From positions 248,001-312,000 of the forward strand of contig JABVXV010000009.1 in the NCBI GenBank assembly GCA_013365325.1: a DNA stretch of 64,000 nt, read 5' to 3'. The position numbers and the translations under genes were made by a program. Positions 37,919 through 55,400 of this stretch are shown here, in pieces; positions within the stretch are counted from its first letter, which is position 1; each line of letters starts with the position of its first letter. The DNA is from Dipetalonema caudispina. Lineage: Eukaryota; Nematoda; Chromadorea; Rhabditida; Onchocercidae. The notes below the pieces were generated by a model. The model did not search any database. It saw only the letters and a program-made list of their open reading frames with translations, and was not told the origin of the DNA.

Positions 37919-39642
37919 ATGCCGTCAATATCAGCTCTTTCACCTTGCTACTACAAATCTTTCCATCCTTTGAAAAATGATGAAAAGAGTTTTGGAAGTT
38001 GCAGCAATGGATATTCCACATGTTACACGAATACACAGCAATCTACACAGTCCCTTTTCCGCTTGGTTTTGCAGAGTCAGGTTTGTCTAAATCTTTAACA
38101 TTTTTCATTTTACTTTGTTATTACATATCAGTTTTTTTTTTCTTTTTTTTTTTAAGTAGTAAAACTATTTAAAAAGTATGCGAGGTATAAACACATAGAG
38201 AAGATTAAATTAATAAGCTAACACATTGCAATAATTTCATATGTTTAGGGCGTTCAGTAATTTTCAGACCGCATATGCTCAATACATGAAGCTAGTAGCG
38301 TTGTTCGTATTTGCCGTTGTCCATGTTATGTATATGATACCATTTCTGAACACTTTTGCTGCTGTAGCTTCCAATGTTGATATGACTGATGCGACGTCTA
38401 ACATTGGATCTTTCCATCTCCGGCATTTCGTTGAAACTCTTGCTGATGTAAGCTACTTATGTTTGCTTAAATATCTGTTCAAAATCTAGTTTGATTAAAA
38501 TTACCAAAAAATTGTCATTCATGATTTATTACGTGAACGGCAATGTGCTAAAATTTGAGCAGCCCATAAAAATAGGGTGTCCAAACATTTAATTCGAATG
38601 CAGGGACTAAAATTAAGATTTGAAATGCGAATGTGAAATGTTCAAACATCATGAATTTCTAAGTCAAGTACAGATGAATTCACATATTATTTTAATTACT
38701 ACGGTTCTTCCTCTGTTTCCGTGACGAGTAATCTTTTTTTCAGTATAAGAAGAACATGTGGATGATTGTGGGTAGCATGTGTGTTGCGTTGTCCACATCA
38801 TGTTTCATCCTTATGTTGAATGCTTCATCACGAAAGATTGCTTATGATATTGTTGTAAGTCTTTATTTCTTAATTGTATCTTCCAGCTGACTAAATTCTG
38901 TTATATAAAGTGCTTTTTCAACCATTCTTGATACAGGGCTCCTGTAAATCTTAATTTTTCATAGGCAGTAATGGGTAAATAGATGGAAAGAATTCCTTTT
39001 CTGGATGGAACAGTTTTTCTTTTTCTAAACTTTTGTTGGCCTATAATCATTTTTTTAACTTTCAGGTGCGAGGAATCGATCTTTTGACTTTCGGTACTTT
39101 GCCGTTTTTCCTGGTCGCTAGGCTGATTTTGCTGAACAGCATCTTTGAACAACTACCCGTCGTACTCCGTGAAATTCAGTTTATACAATATTCGAAACAG
39201 CTGAGTACCGCACTTCATTGCTCATTTGTGCCCGTCAAAGAGGTAATTACATTAATATCCTCTTTACCGAAGCTTGTTCTTTGATGTACTTGTTGTCAAG
39301 GAAAATTTGCGCTCTTTGTTACCTGAAAGCAATGTAGTTGATTTTAAAGGTTTTGGATATGCGCTAAAAGAAAACAAATTATAGTTAATAGCTCGATTTA
39401 CTGCTTATCATTTCAGTAAGTCAAAATTCGTCCTAATTTAGGTCTCACTATGCGATCAAGTTATACGAAATGCTCTTTTTCCGGCATACATAATCAAATT
39501 TCTCATTATCTTGGCCATCTTAACAGTTGCGTACATGCTGTTGGCTTATTTAATCGAATGGTGTTTGAGACACTGGTTTCCACCGCAGTGCGATCATTCC
39601 AAACACGCATCTGTCTATGCACCAATCGCCATGACAGTTTAA
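37919..39642 (+). CDS. Four-transmembrane protein of unknown family
   Basis: Five exons with every junction phase 0: 37919-38080, 38268-38447, 38744-38854, 39066-39242, 39442-39642, giving about 276 aa. The first exon is a Cys/Ser/Tyr-rich N-terminal tail (SPCYYKSFHP, GSCSNGYSTCYTNTQQ). Four hydrophobic segments follow: LFVFAVVHVMYMIPFLNTF, MWMIVGSMCVALSTSCFIL, LLTFGTLPFFLVARLILL and FLIILAILTVAYMLLAYLI. Between TM3 and TM4 lies a loop of about 47 residues with HCSFVPVKE, and the protein ends in a short tail (HWFPPQCDHSK). I do not recognise the family; the layout resembles nematode-restricted tetraspan proteins but lacks a CCG motif. The ATG at 37919 is chosen because it directly follows an acceptor-like AG. 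AATAAA at 39967-39972 may end the transcript. Confidence 0.78.
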
Positions 39643-41906
39643 ACGTTTGGTGTGGAAATTGTTATGAGTGAATCGAGTCATTCAGGAAGTATTTATTCTT
39701 TTGAAGAAATCTTCTTTTCTTCAGATCATTGGGAAATCTGTTTGCTGCAATTTATTAGTCAAGTAATTTATGTTTTGTATACAATGCTCTATGCTTAATG
39801 TAAATGTAATTCGCGTTATTTTTCAAAAGTGTGCTTTTTCTATCTTGCCATTTTAGGTTAACTGTCTAGAATTATGCTTATTTCCTTAATGTATTCATCA
39901 CAAAAATATTTATTCCTGATCCAGGATAAAGCTGATCTGTACAAAGCATAAGGGGAATCATTTCCGAATAAAAAAAAGCTGCTTCACGGAAATAATTCTC
40001 TGGATGTGTTGCATACAGGAAAGGTATGTTAAACTTGCTCTATTGTTTCATTCTGAATTTCTTTCTGACCTTGGTCTTGAAGTAATCTTGTAGCAGAGTT
40101 TATCACGCTTACCGAGCTATTGTTATTTTACAGCTTCTATTTGTAAATTAGTTTTATTCCGGATTTTATTCGTATGCAAGAATGCAAGTTCTTTTTCATT
40201 TCTTCTGTAGAAAATGTGAGCTTGTCATGTTTTGTACCTCCCTGTACTATTTGCAAGCACATCGTCTTTCGGTTACACTTGATTTTGGCCGCATACGGAA
40301 TAAGCGTTGTTGTTTATCACCGTTTTTTTCTTAATGCCCCAGGTTTTTGCGGTTCATTCATGTGTTTTCCCACGTTTCTTTCATTTTATGAGTCAGTTAT
40401 TTTTCCTGAATTTCAGAGCAGTTTCGCACGATTTTAATATGAGTTTCATTTATCAGTGTAAACTTTTACATAATAATCGTTCATCATCCATAGATGTTAA
40501 GCTTCAGATCAACCTGGAGTAGTCACTATCGCTGAAAAATGTCGCAATGTGCTTGAAGAGTTCATTGAGGCTAGTTATGAAGTTCGGGCAAGTCAACACA
40601 TCTATTTGTTTTTGGAGCTTGTAATAAACTTGTATAGCTTTTCCTACAGTTTGTGACATTCATTACAGTTAAGTACTTTTAAATGAAAGTCATACTTCAG
40701 CATGATTTCGCGAATCATTGGTTGCTAATACACTTACTTCATATTAAAGAGGGACAGCTTTAATTTAGGATGCGCACTGAATTTTCGAAATCAATTCGCA
40801 ACCAATGACTCGCGGCATTTCCGGAATTATTCTGTCCTATGATAGGAAGGAAAGTTATCGCATATAATCAAAACTTCTTTCTAATATTCTAAACGACAAA
40901 TTAATCATTGAGAGTCATGCAAGCTTTAGAACACTCTACTGACATGTAACTATTTGATTTATTCTCGTATATATTATTCAAAAGTTTCCCATGACATCCT
41001 TAGACATGTACCACCACTACAATTTTATTTATTACATCGTCCTGTGTAAAATAAAGGGGAGAAATTTATGCTTGTGGCCACTTCTGAGCAACTCGAGCAG
41101 CGAGAAAAAAAATTACTGTTATGTCCCAAAGTCCAATTGCGATGATAATAATACGCCTGGACTTTTCAAAACTTTTAAAATGTTTTTTTGACTTGAATAT
41201 TACGAAAGATCAAATGATGAGCGGTGTCGGTGTTTCAGGGTAGAAAATTTAAAGGGTAACTGTGACGATTTCGGTTGATCAGAAAAGCACAGTAAAATCT
41301 TTCAGATAGACGTCCTCGCTAATTAGAGCATGAGCTCACGCGGTCTCGAAAGTAAAATTTTAGGACTTCAAAAGACATGCAGATTAAAAAATGAGGATGC
41401 GAAAAGTCAGCAAAACAATATATACTCTCCGAGCACAGCGATATGCACATTTTTATTCCAATAGATCTTGAAATTGCCGGCATAAAATCTTGAAAAGTAG
41501 TCGAAGAAAGGCATCTCGTCGGTATGTACATGAGTCGGACTCGTGAATAACTTCCTATATACAAAATTATTGAAAGCAACAGGACTATGTATAAATAAAG
41601 AATATGAACATAACAAAATCAAAAAGCCGCACAAGAGAACGAGTGTGAACTTCAAAAAATAACAGTATAAAACTACAAATTTTCCGCGGTAGTTTAATAT
41701 TGGATGAACTCCGCCAAATATTTTAGCTCATTTTAAGGAAAGAATAACAAATAAATTCATTAAAGTATCGCAATCAGGATATTATATTCCCTTCTCAAAT
41801 ATCAACAAAATATGCACAAAATATGCCTTATATGGTCGCATTATATTTAATTTCTCTGCTTTTTCATGTATTTGGTGACACACCAACCAATTCAAATTGC
41901 GAATAT
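39643..41906. other. Intergenic with unexplained coding-like segments
   Basis: It lies between the convergent four-TM and ptp-2 genes. Three open stretches look more coding than chance: 40502-40587 (+, QPGVVTIAEKCRNVLEEF, ending at a possible GC donor GCAAGT), 41059-41145 (+, EKFMLVATSEQLEQREKK, TGA stop) and 41407-about 41740 (-, long hydrophobic start then FNNFVYRKLFTSP). They do not join into one convincing gene. Confidence 0.4.
41407..41740 (-). CDS. Hypothetical ORF downstream of ptp-2
   Basis: About 110 codons open to TGA at 41407. The most upstream ATG is near the middle (MPFFDYFSRF). Using a TTG at 41653-41655 gives a signal-peptide-like start (KFTLVLLCGFLILLC). No domain recognised. 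It could be an exon, the ptp-2 3'UTR, or a chance frame. Confidence 0.25.
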
Positions 41907-46962
<5,056 letters not shown>

Positions 46963-48343
46963 GTTTGTCGTCCGACGATCGAAATATGCAACGATTAACA
47001 AGCGGTTAATTCATCGAAGAACCTTGTTGACAGCGATCTTCCACCAATAACTCTGAATTTGATGAACCGTGCCATTAATATCACGTTTTCTTGAACATCT
47101 GATCAATGACTTTTTTGCTCACTGAATTATTCATTAATTTGTTGAGTCGCTCTTATATTAGCATTTCACTTGAATTAGTGATGAATTTGAGAAGTTGTAA
47201 ATCCGAAAAGTAATAAATGAATGTAACGAATACTATTCCGGAATGATCACATCCTCAATATTGGCCGGAAGTTTCGTCTCTAAAGTATCTAACATTTTGG
47301 AGACGAAACTTATTTACAACAGGTCAATTCCATGATACAACTATATCCATCCCGAATTATTGATAACTGCGCTCACCATATGTAATATGCGGTACTTGGT
47401 TATTGCACTAGGAATGTTATGCAAATTTTAATCTTACTATCAGAGTATTGAAAGTTTGAATTTTAAGTACATTGATTCTGAATACAGACAATAAAATAAG
47501 ATGAATCTGGTACCTGTTGTATGGAGTAGTAGTAGTAGTAATACTCCCTTCATTATTATTTTTTTGTTCTTATTCTCATTCTTATGCAATCTTATTTTTC
47601 ACAATTCTTAACAAATTGTTTCGTTCAAACTATTGAACGATCTAGACAGTTTTAGTTTTTGATTAGTTGATAGATGGTGGGATATTTTCAACTTATGAAT
47701 ATATCCTTCTTTGCTTCCAATATTATCGAAATTACTGCAATATCGCGACGAGATGTTCAAATTGTATATTTTAAAAGCAATAAGAATTATTTTTTGACAG
47801 CTAAAAACGATTGAATTATAGAACTCGATCTGATATAAAGTTTTAAAATCTTATAAAGGAATACATTTTCAACCCGATATTACCGCTTAAAATTGAAAGC
47901 CACTCAACATGATACAGTTGAGAAGTACTCAATCAAATAATACTGGTATGAAATGGAAGGAATAACTGTCTATCGTGATTATTCTGATACTTATAGTCTT
48001 TAATTGCATCATTTCCGCCAATTTATTCTTATAAGAGAACGTAAAAATTCCATAATTCACTTTCGACTGTCTTTTTTTTTTTTTTCTTTCTTTCGTATGT
48101 TTTTGTTAATTTCTTTCTTTTCAGTTGTTTTACTTTTTCTAAATAAAAAATCAATTTCTGTGAATTTCTTGGATCATGGAAGAAGGAGAACTATTTAAAG
48201 ATGATTGATGATGATGTTAGCATACTATTTTTTACCTGATAAGAAATAATATTCATTAATTATCAACAAAATATTTGTAATAAATGAACAATCAATAGCC
48301 AATTAGATGATTTACTTCACAAGTTGCACATAGATTTGAAATT
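46963..48343. other. 5' flank of ptp-2
   Basis: Probable ptp-2 promoter and 3' end of the next minus-strand gene. It contains an inverted repeat at 47269-47311 and a short AGT repeat at 47525-47540. No coding segment supported. Confidence 0.55.
47269..47311. repeat. Perfect 12-bp inverted repeat (hairpin)
   Basis: AAGTTTCGTCTC at 47269-47280 is exactly complementary to GAGACGAAACTT at 47300-47311. The 19-nt spacer allows four or five more pairs with G-T wobble. It lies about 310 bp upstream of the ptp-2 start. It could be a regulatory stem-loop or the footprint of a small inverted-repeat element. Confidence 0.65.
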
Positions 48344-49464
48344 TTATTTCTTTTCATCTTTGTCTTCTGCGGCTTCTGGGAAGAAGTAGTAGAAAAATGC
48401 AGCCAAAAATAGGCCTAAATTTGCTACTGCAGCGAGAAACATTGCTCCAACGATAGAATATATTGCAATTTTATCTGCAGTTAAAGTTCTTGCAGTAAAT
48501 TTTTAAGGAATTGATCTTTTTCAACATTTTTCTATCACTTTGAAACAGTCCTCTTATCCAATTCCCTTTCAACCTTTCTCATCTTTGACAAGCTTATTCT
48601 ACGCCTGTCATCGTATGTCATTTGCATATACTTCTTTGTGTCTTACATCAATTTATCATTTTTGAGCCAATAATTTTTTAGATTTTTAGATTATTAGAAT
48701 TTTTTAAACAAAATCATACTTTTTAGCAATTTTTTTTTTCACTTAACTCACCAGCTTTGCTGTGAATTGTAAAAAAATTGTTTCCATTGTTTTGTTTTTG
48801 ATCGGGAGACGGATGATCAAGAATTTCTTGACTATTTTCAGAAGTGGCTGAAATGCCTTTTAAGAGATCAGTTGCCGGTATCGATGTGACGCTTGTCAGG
48901 ACGGTGAGTGCAGTGCTTGTAATAAGGACTCTTGAATGCGTACCTGGAAAACATTTGATAGTATTTCAGTTTTTCCATTTTCTGCAGTATTACAATAGCA
49001 ATGTTAAAATTTCTGATGAAAACTTGTGAACTGGAAATGACCATCATTATTAATTCTTCAGTGAGCAGTAGCATTCATTAACTTATATCACTTTTTGGTG
49101 TGACATGAACAAAATACCGAGATATCCCTAACAACACCTTTAAAAACTTCAATTAAACAGAGAAAATATTCCAAATGGTATCACCAATTCATTAATCAGT
49201 GAAAAAATTGCTATCGTCTGTTTCTGATGTTCTGTCTTACCAGTTGACTGATCACTCATTTCTGATGATCTGTATGGTGCAATTACTTTTACTAAGAAAT
49301 TATTGAAACGGATATAGTAGCACAGAATTAGTTTAACGACCATGTTTGAAACAGGATATTAATTTGAAGTGGAAATAATGAATATTCATCATACCTTCAA
49401 TTATCTGATGAGTTCCTGAATATATTAAAATCAAAAGAAGATTTGTGGTGTAACAAGAAGACAT
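48344..49464 (-). CDS. Small Ser/Thr-rich single-pass membrane protein
   Basis: Four exons, all phases consistent, 147 aa: 49464-49395, 49291-49241, 48943-48752, 48474-48344 (stop TAA). It begins with a signal-peptide-like stretch (MSSCYTTNLLLILIYSGT). A Ser/Thr/Asn-rich extracellular part follows (TSTALTVLTSVTSIPATD, then HPSPDQKQNNGNN), with no cysteines after residue 4. Then comes one TM segment of about 28 residues (IYSIVGAMFLAAVANLGLF... up to YYFF) and a short acidic/basic tail (PEAAEDKDEKK). Exon 2 (51 nt) is phase 1 on both sides and could be skipped cleanly. It is transcribed divergently from the kringle gene across about 156 bp. No family recognised; the design suggests a small surface mucin-like protein. 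Confidence 0.75.
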
Positions 49465-49620
49465 TACTGCTTTGAATTACTCTACTGGAAAAGTAATTTC
49501 GTAAATCATTATATACAAAATTACCTCAAGAATATGCAAATTCGTTCACCAACATTTGTGAACTATGGGATTTAATTTTTCCTAACTAAGAATCAAAGTT
49601 TCGGATGTAGATGTGTTATG
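49465..49620. promoter_or_regulatory. Short bidirectional promoter interval
   Basis: About 156 bp separate the start codon of the small membrane protein (minus, 49464) from that of the kringle protein (plus, 49621). Both promoters and any trans-splice acceptors must fit here or overlap the genes. The interval is AT-rich with no clear TATA box. Confidence 0.5.
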
Positions 49621-52428
49621 ATGAGATTATATGACTGGATATTGCTTCCTATACTTTTTGTAAAGTCGAAATCATTTCCATATTTTCAATTCGACGATAT
49701 GTTTTGTAAGTTTTAGTCGAATTTATATCTAGTTTTCAAGTAATATTGTAAATGCATAATTATAAAGTTTTCAAGTAATATTAGAAATGCAGAATTATTG
49801 GATTATCATTTCATTTGCAGGAGAATATAACTTTTGTAGAATTTATAATATCTTACTTATGGAACTTTGATGTCCAGTTCAGATGCGGAATGTATTCCTA
49901 CTGCTCACCTAAAAGATTATTTATACTACGGTAATGTATCAACCTATATTACTGAATCATTACTGATGACCACTACCCCGATATCAGTAGGGAAGTCGAC
50001 ATCAACATTATCGGGTCGATGTGAAGTTTGGAAAAGTGTGGTCAGTGCTATGACTCAGTGGGCAGTAAATAATAGCATTAAAGATTATTGGTAAGGATAT
50101 TTAAGTATTTTTAAAATAAATGAAAAGCAAACATTTTCGATAGCTTTCGATATGGCACATAGGTGTTAAAAATTGTTGTGATATTTGATTCTGGCGATAT
50201 TTACATCATCGCTAAAACAATCATTTCCAGAGGCTTCGTAAGATACTGTCAATCTATACCGGTTTTCTATGATGAGCCATTATTTGATTTTAAATAAGAT
50301 GCCAACTTAGAAGGATCAAATGAGCTAGAATAAGCAATAGGTTCATATATAGAGTTAAACTATTTCTAATCTAATCGTCCTAGTGCTAATTTCATTTTAA
50401 TCTAAAATTCCACAGTTCTGAATCTTACTTATTTCCAGAAATTTTTTGCCTTTATTAAGTTTAGGATATATCCGGACGAGTTCATAAATCACAACAACTG
50501 TCGAAATTTCGACTTAACATTGAGAGATGATGATAACAATCACCATTTGGCCATACATATGAAAATAATTGAATCTAACGCATCGGCTATAGGCCCATGG
50601 TGCTATGCATACGATCGCGTTCGTTTTATTTTCCAATATGAAAGAAAAACTTTCATTTGTTTTGACCCAATTTAATTGTCTTTTTACGAAAAAGTGAAGT
50701 GACTTTTTTGAACTTCATTAAAGCCTTTATTGGCGGTATGTGTTTTAATCCGTAAGATCGAGCATTCTTTTTTTGCTCTCTAAAACCCAGCGAAATTTTC
50801 ATTATTTCGAATTGTGCTGAATCGAAATTTCAAGAGAGCGATTTGCTCATTTTAATGGAAATGAAATTTAGCTGAAAGTAAAACTAATATTAATGATACT
50901 GATTTTTTAAGAAACCGACTTTTTTTTCTGCAGATTCGCTCCAAACAGAAAAAAGTCAGTTTTTTGAAAAGTTTCTCCCCGAAACTTTTATTTTCTATTT
51001 TTTTATAGTTTTGAAGTTAACTTACGTAAATAAATAGGTACTGTATGCTTAACGATTTTGTGTTCTGTGGTAAAAGAATAGATTTTTGGATCCTACTTTA
51101 TGGCTTATAGATCAATTGCATATATCTTAAATGTTTATAATTTTTAGAAATGATATAAGTGTTTCTAAATGTTGAGTATTTATTTGTTGTGCAAATTTGA
51201 ACATTTTTCTTCATCCTATATTTACAAATAAATCAGATAGTAGCTGGATTGAATTATCGATGAAAGAAATATCACATTAGATTATTTGTTTCACGATGAA
51301 ATTTCACATTGTTGTACTTTTTTTTTCACTTTAATATAGCATTTTTTTTTCCTAAAATTATCCCAATTTTAATGACAGCTAATTTTGTATGGAAGATATT
51401 ATTATCTTATTTAAGACTCACTCAAAATATCACGTGGTACGTTGCTTTCCTGAATGTATCGGAAACAACTATCAAGATACCATAGTTCCTCCACGTAAGT
51501 CTTTCCTGATTTATGTTTGTTTTTCACCATAGCTATTTTCCTATTTGTATCATCTTGGCATTCCAAATGACATGCCATTTTTATGCTTTGCAGGTCACAC
51601 TAAAATTCTGACAATTATGGATACGAAACCGAACTACAATACAGAACTGATAGATTCAATTGCCGTAAATGCTTTTAGCAAATACGAATGGGGGCCACTA
51701 ACATATTATGATTCCGTATGTTATTAATAATTCACTTCGTTTTTAAATTCATTCAGTTTGATAATTTTATCAAAAATTTCAATTTTATATATCATCTGTT
51801 TGTTATACTGCTCGCGAAGTGTTAATGTAACGCTATAACACACACCGATTAAAAAGGTCATGACCTGCTCAGCTAGTCAAAACTTCATTCGTCCATTTGT
51901 TTCATTGCCTCTTTCTAAAAAAAATCAAATTATTTTCAAACGTTATTTATCTTTTTTAAATTTTAAAAGTATTTTTAGAGACCGTCAGATCTGTTATTGT
52001 CAGCTGAATTTGAAAAAAATCGTTACTCAATTTTTTTTGTTATGATTGCGGTTGGTATGATTGTTATGATTTGTAGTATTTCATTTGTTATTATCCGAAA
52101 TTACATGAAAACGAGGAAAAAAACGATGAAACAGGTCAGTTGTTCAAATCATACTTTTTTTGTGTCGTAATATAATAGGATAAGTTTTCTATTCCAATTT
52201 TTTAAACTTACTTTTGACTTTCTACTTCTTCGTGAAAAGTTTCGGAATTGCTCAAAAAAATCTTTTTTATGTTTTTTAATTTTCAACAATTAAATTCTTC
52301 AGGAAGAGATGAAACGAAACGAACCTGAAAAAGTACAATCGACAGCAAAGAAATCGGCAGCACCAGTTGCTCTTCCGGTTTCAAATCTAGCCGAAAATTT
52401 GAAGCAGGAAATGGGAACGCCTGTGTGA
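49621..52428 (+). CDS. Type I membrane protein with one divergent kringle domain
   Basis: Exons: 49621-49709, 49878-50090, 50465-50618, 51416-51494, 51594-51715, 51979-52134, 52303-52428; phases fit, about 312 aa. Order: signal peptide (MRLYDWILLPILFVKS), kringle (about residues 35-166), stalk, TM (about 235-259, IFFVMIAVGMIVMICSISFV), basic/Ala-rich tail. The kringle has six cysteines in canonical order: AEC (35), SGRCEVW (78), NNCRN (113), GPWCY (147), VRC (162), PEC (166). YYGNVSTY and YPDEF match other kringle positions, and the CRN-PWC loop is longer than usual. Signal peptide, single kringle, TM and short tail recall PIK3IP1 in layout only. The exon 1 donor (GTTTTA at 49710) is weak; it is chosen because the GTAAGT four bases upstream gives a stop. 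A second ATG at 49618 is in frame. Confidence 0.75.
49731..49798. repeat. 35-bp tandem duplication
   Basis: AGTTTTCAAGTAATATT starts at 49731 and again at 49766. Each is followed by nearly the same 15 nt (AAATGCATAATTAT against AAATGCAGAATTAT). It lies in the first intron of the kringle gene. Confidence 0.8.
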
Positions 52429-55400
52429 AACCATCTGTCACAATTAATTTTATTCATTTGTGGTAAAAGAAACTGTTAATTTTCAATGCGTTACAAAGAA
52501 AAATTTACTCTTGATTATCGAAATGATTATCAGGATTGTATAATATTCGATTTGAAATGAATTAAAATCATTATGGCATCGAGGAAATTGGCGTCAAAAA
52601 TATCATTTAATGCAAAAATTTACTTCAAACCTGACATTAACATCAGTAAAAACTGATTATCCTGATTTCTGGAAGCGGAAGCAAGGCTGATTGGATGCAT
52701 TTATAACTGTCAACGAGACTAATATCCTTTAATATTGTTGCAAACAACAAATACAATAAAAGTAAAAAGAAGTTCATGTCATTTGTATGGTTAGAATCTT
52801 AATTGAAAAAATTTTACGATCATAAGCTATTATTCCACTTCATTAATATATTAATAATTAACTTTTGTGCAAATCGAGCAACAACATCAATACCATACTT
52901 TTCTAAAACTTGCGGCACATCTGCATAAAAATAGGTTATCATATTTTGCATACAAAATGTATTACATTAGCTTTATTTGCATTGCGGATAATGTTTCATT
53001 CAATTTTTTAGCAGATAATGGAGAAGAAATGTTGGAAGGTTCTACCAAATTTGATTTATATGACTACAAGAATAACTGATAGCGATGGAATCATCAGTGA
53101 TTACTAAATAAAGCTCATCAAAATAAGATTCACTGAATCCAACTATTTGATATTCGTTTAACAATTCAATATTGAAACCAACGAAGTATCGTATGTGTTA
53201 CTGTCATGCATTTAAAACTCAAAGAAATAAAGCTTCACTGATACTTTTTATTTTTAAAAGACTCCTTGGAGGCATTCAGTGAGCTGATATTTATTTAACT
53301 TACCTAATCATTTCAAATAATTACAATTTGGAAGTATCGATGTTGCATACTAGTGCCAAATATCAATGATCTAATATTCCGTGTTTCTTTTACGGTGATA
53401 CCTTTAGACTTTGCTTTTGTCATTTACTAAGATGTAACATTGAAGTTAGGTCTTGTTGACAGATTAAACAAAAATGGCTGTAGAACTGGAATTTATCTTC
53501 ACACAAAATCCCATACAATTACTTAATTAATTGAAATCTTTTGATTGTGCATCATTTCTTGTTACCTCTATTATTTTTTACATCACAATTATAACCATGA
53601 TTTGATGACTTTATTGATTCCAATTGTTGTAAGACATTTTTTTGATTTCAATTTTCATTTACTGTTACGGAATTCCGAAGAAACAATTACGGATAATGGT
53701 GAATTACTATGATTCGTTTGAAACAATATTGTCTGAAATTTTATTGTTTGGCCAACTAAACGAGAAAATCATATAAGGAAATGATTAGCAAAGAAACCAT
53801 GGGAAATTTCATATTCTTTTCTTTCAAAAAACGTTGAAGAAAATAACAATGATGATGTTGGTGGTAGTGGTGCGGATAATTTTAATAATGTAGAAACTGA
53901 AAGCAATTTACCATTCAAGAATTCTATTTTAATCTTTGAAATGATTCAAAAATTCTTTTATAGTATGGGATAAGTATAGATGACCGTAAAAAGATATTCT
54001 TTCTATGTAATGAAAACGAATTTTCCTTATCTGCAGTAATTCCTTCATCAATCCTCTTCGGCTTTCCAAACTGGTGCAATGGACCAAATAATGATTGATG
54101 CACTTGGTTGCAATATTTTATTCATCTTATTTACTTTCTCTCATTTCAATTGGACAAATCTTTTTCAAATATTTTTGGAATATTAAGATACGATTGGAAA
54201 AAGTGCAGCAAATTTCAATTGCATAATATTTCGAAAAACACCCAAAATTTTCACGCATAGAAATAAGTGATCTTATGCAATATATACTGCGATATCACAA
54301 ATGTTCATTACGACAGCAATGTCGGTCAAGACAAATAAACGATAAAAGGATGAGAAACAAAAAGTATTTGTTGAAAGCTTGTATATTTCTTTTGTCATCG
54401 TAAAAATAGAAAAAGGTAATGTCAAAATTTGTACACTTGTTCAGATCAAAGTGCATTTCAAAACACAAATCCTTTATTCAATGGCTAATAGAATCTCGCT
54501 CCCATATATATTTAAAAAATTTTTCCCACATGAAAAATATGAAAATGCTATCTTTCATTATTGTTGGAGTCAGCAGTTGAGATTTGAAACTTTGAAGAAA
54601 CAAACATGCTGAAAGAGCAATTTAAAATAAATCTTTCCTAAAATATGGGAGAAAGTAGAAATTGTGTTGAGTGGAAGAAATTCTGTCTAGAAACAATGGT
54701 ACATCATTCTTATCCCTTGTCCTTATGCAACATTTCAATTTTCATTTCTCTTTCAAACAAAGTTTTTACTTCGCTTCGTTTTAGAGTATGACCATATCGG
54801 CAATCATAAATGTGCCTAAAAAGTGAAAGTTTTTCATTCCTATGGTATGAGCTCTCCACATATTGTATCGAAAAACGAAGCGCATTTCGGATATTTAAAT
54901 CCGTCTATTAAAAAAGGTACAAAAAATTGATTTATGAATGGAAGCTTCGGATGAAAATTGAGAATTTCTGCTTTTGCTTTTTGTAATAGAAGGAAATCGC
55001 TTCGTTGCATAATTTTGCCACTTCTTTCTGAACACTTTTTTTTTCAATTCAAAAAGTAATCTATTTTAGTTTTTCTTAAATTGGTAACGGCATCAATAAG
55101 AAGGATCAAGAAAATAAGACAAGAGTATCTGTGAAGTTTGTCCAATCGAATCATATCTGTGGATTGTAATGAGCTTCTGAAAAATTATTCCCACAAGTAA
55201 GGTCCAGACTATTTATATCTTCTGATACGGATAAGGCTATTTTTTTTGCACTTCAAATCCCGAAATTTCATTTTGTGCTGTGCAGATGAAAAAAACTATA
55301 ATCCTCTTTTTTGAGACTTTGGATCTGCACCCACATTTGAATTAAAATTGAGAAGAAAGTAATAGTCATAAATTTCTTAACGAATATCTCAGCTTTAGAT

